A stretch of DNA of 64,000 nt from Lachnospiraceae bacterium AD3010 (GTDB lineage Bacteria > Bacillota > Clostridia > Lachnospirales > Lachnospiraceae). The DNA lies in assembly GCA_000622025.1 (NCBI GenBank), contig JHWU01000014.1, positions 36,474-100,473 on the forward strand, given 5' to 3'. Made by a program: the position numbers and the translations under genes. Of this stretch, positions 63,789-64,000 are shown piece after piece. The notes below the pieces were generated by a model. The model saw only the letters and a list, made by a program, of their open reading frames with translations, did no database searches and was not told the DNA's origin. Position 1 is the stretch's first letter. The number at the start of each line of letters is the position of its first letter.

Positions 63789-64000
63789 ATGAGAACAAGA
63801 ACTAGAAAGATGCTGTCTCTTCTTCTTGCTACAGCTATGGTTTTCACTCTGAATACCTCCGTATGGGCTGTGGAAATCGGAGATGACGAGGCAACAGTTG
63901 ATGCTATTGTAACTAATGAAGAGGTCGCTGCAGACGATGCCATTGCAGAAGTGAACACTGATACTGACGATGATCAGTATAAGGATCTTCTGGCAGCCGG
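63789..64000 (+). CDS. Secreted protein, N-terminal part only
   Basis: The gene runs off the right edge; 70 residues are visible. A classical Sec signal peptide (MRTRTRKMLSLLLATAMVF, cleavage likely after SVWA) is followed by an acidic Asp/Glu-rich region (VEIGDDEATVDAIV). No domain is recognisable in this part. The AAAAGGAG ribosome site supports the ATG. Confidence 0.8.
   Translation, partial: MRTRTRKMLSLLLATAMVFTLNTSVWAVEIGDDEATVDAIVTNEEVAADDAIAEVNTDTDDDQYKDLLAA

Overview
The window looks like a chromosomal segment of a Gram-positive anaerobe of class Clostridia, most likely family Lachnospiraceae. This is inferred from the moderate G+C content, strong AGGAGG-type ribosome binding sites, occasional TTG and GTG starts, the DUF5721, DUF1653, DegV and YczE-type genes, clostripain-like and CapA-like surface proteins, and the comEA/comEC/holA neighbourhood. 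No phage, transposase, plasmid or CRISPR genes were seen. The genes shown are mostly housekeeping and sugar-catabolic.

Layout. 1-6.9 kb holds the tail of a receiver-domain protein, a membrane-anchored clostripain-family protein, a CapA lipoprotein, a DUF5721 protein, a DegV protein, DUF1294 and argG. 7.1-12 kb is an arginine operon (argC, a GNAT acetyltransferase, argJ, argB, argD), divergent from argG across a region with ARG-box-like palindromes. 12-26 kb is a competence-type block (comEA, response regulator, histidine kinase, GerMN lipoprotein, comEC, holA). It is interrupted by xylA plus a DegT aminotransferase, and by a gene for a 1232-residue repeat protein. 26-32.8 kb holds a GT2 glycosyltransferase, a PAP2 protein, glyA, an MBOAT/SGNH pair (probable polysaccharide O-acylation) and a second DegV gene that may be leaderless. 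32.8-34.1 kb has no protein gene that I accept. It contains a promoter-to-terminator unit for a ~360-nt RNA of unknown class, a duplicated tRNA-Lys 3' region, and a four-tRNA operon (Arg-His-Gln-Lys, minus strand). 34.1-42 kb holds a DJ-1/PfpI protein, a GGDEF protein, a truncated YczE fragment, a Ca2+/Na+ exchanger, a thioesterase, ackA, a PutP-like symporter and exonuclease III.

42.2-59.2 kb is the main system: a sugar-catabolic regulon. Three identical 12-bp palindromes (CGAAACGTTTCG) lie upstream of fucI, of the fucU operon, and of the ABC transporter. The fucU operon runs fucU, gatZ-like, gatY-like, FGGY kinase, gatD-like dehydrogenase, aldo/keto reductase, lacI-type repressor. The ABC operon runs permease, ATPase, permease, binding lipoprotein. 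At two of the three promoters the palindrome sits 9-10 bp after a good -10 box, which is where a repressor would block transcription. The gene set mixes a fucose-type isomerase and mutarotase with galactitol/tagatose-type dehydrogenase and aldolase subunits. The substrate and route are therefore not predictable from known operons. mgsA (methylglyoxal synthase) sits inside the cluster and uses the DHAP such an aldolase would release.

59.3-64 kb holds mfd with an upstream, overlapping Uma2-family gene, and the start of a secreted-protein gene. A short dispersed repeat (core CATTCTGAGCGAAGCGAAGA) occurs singly and as arrays across the right half of the window, including inside the sugar operon and directly before ackA.
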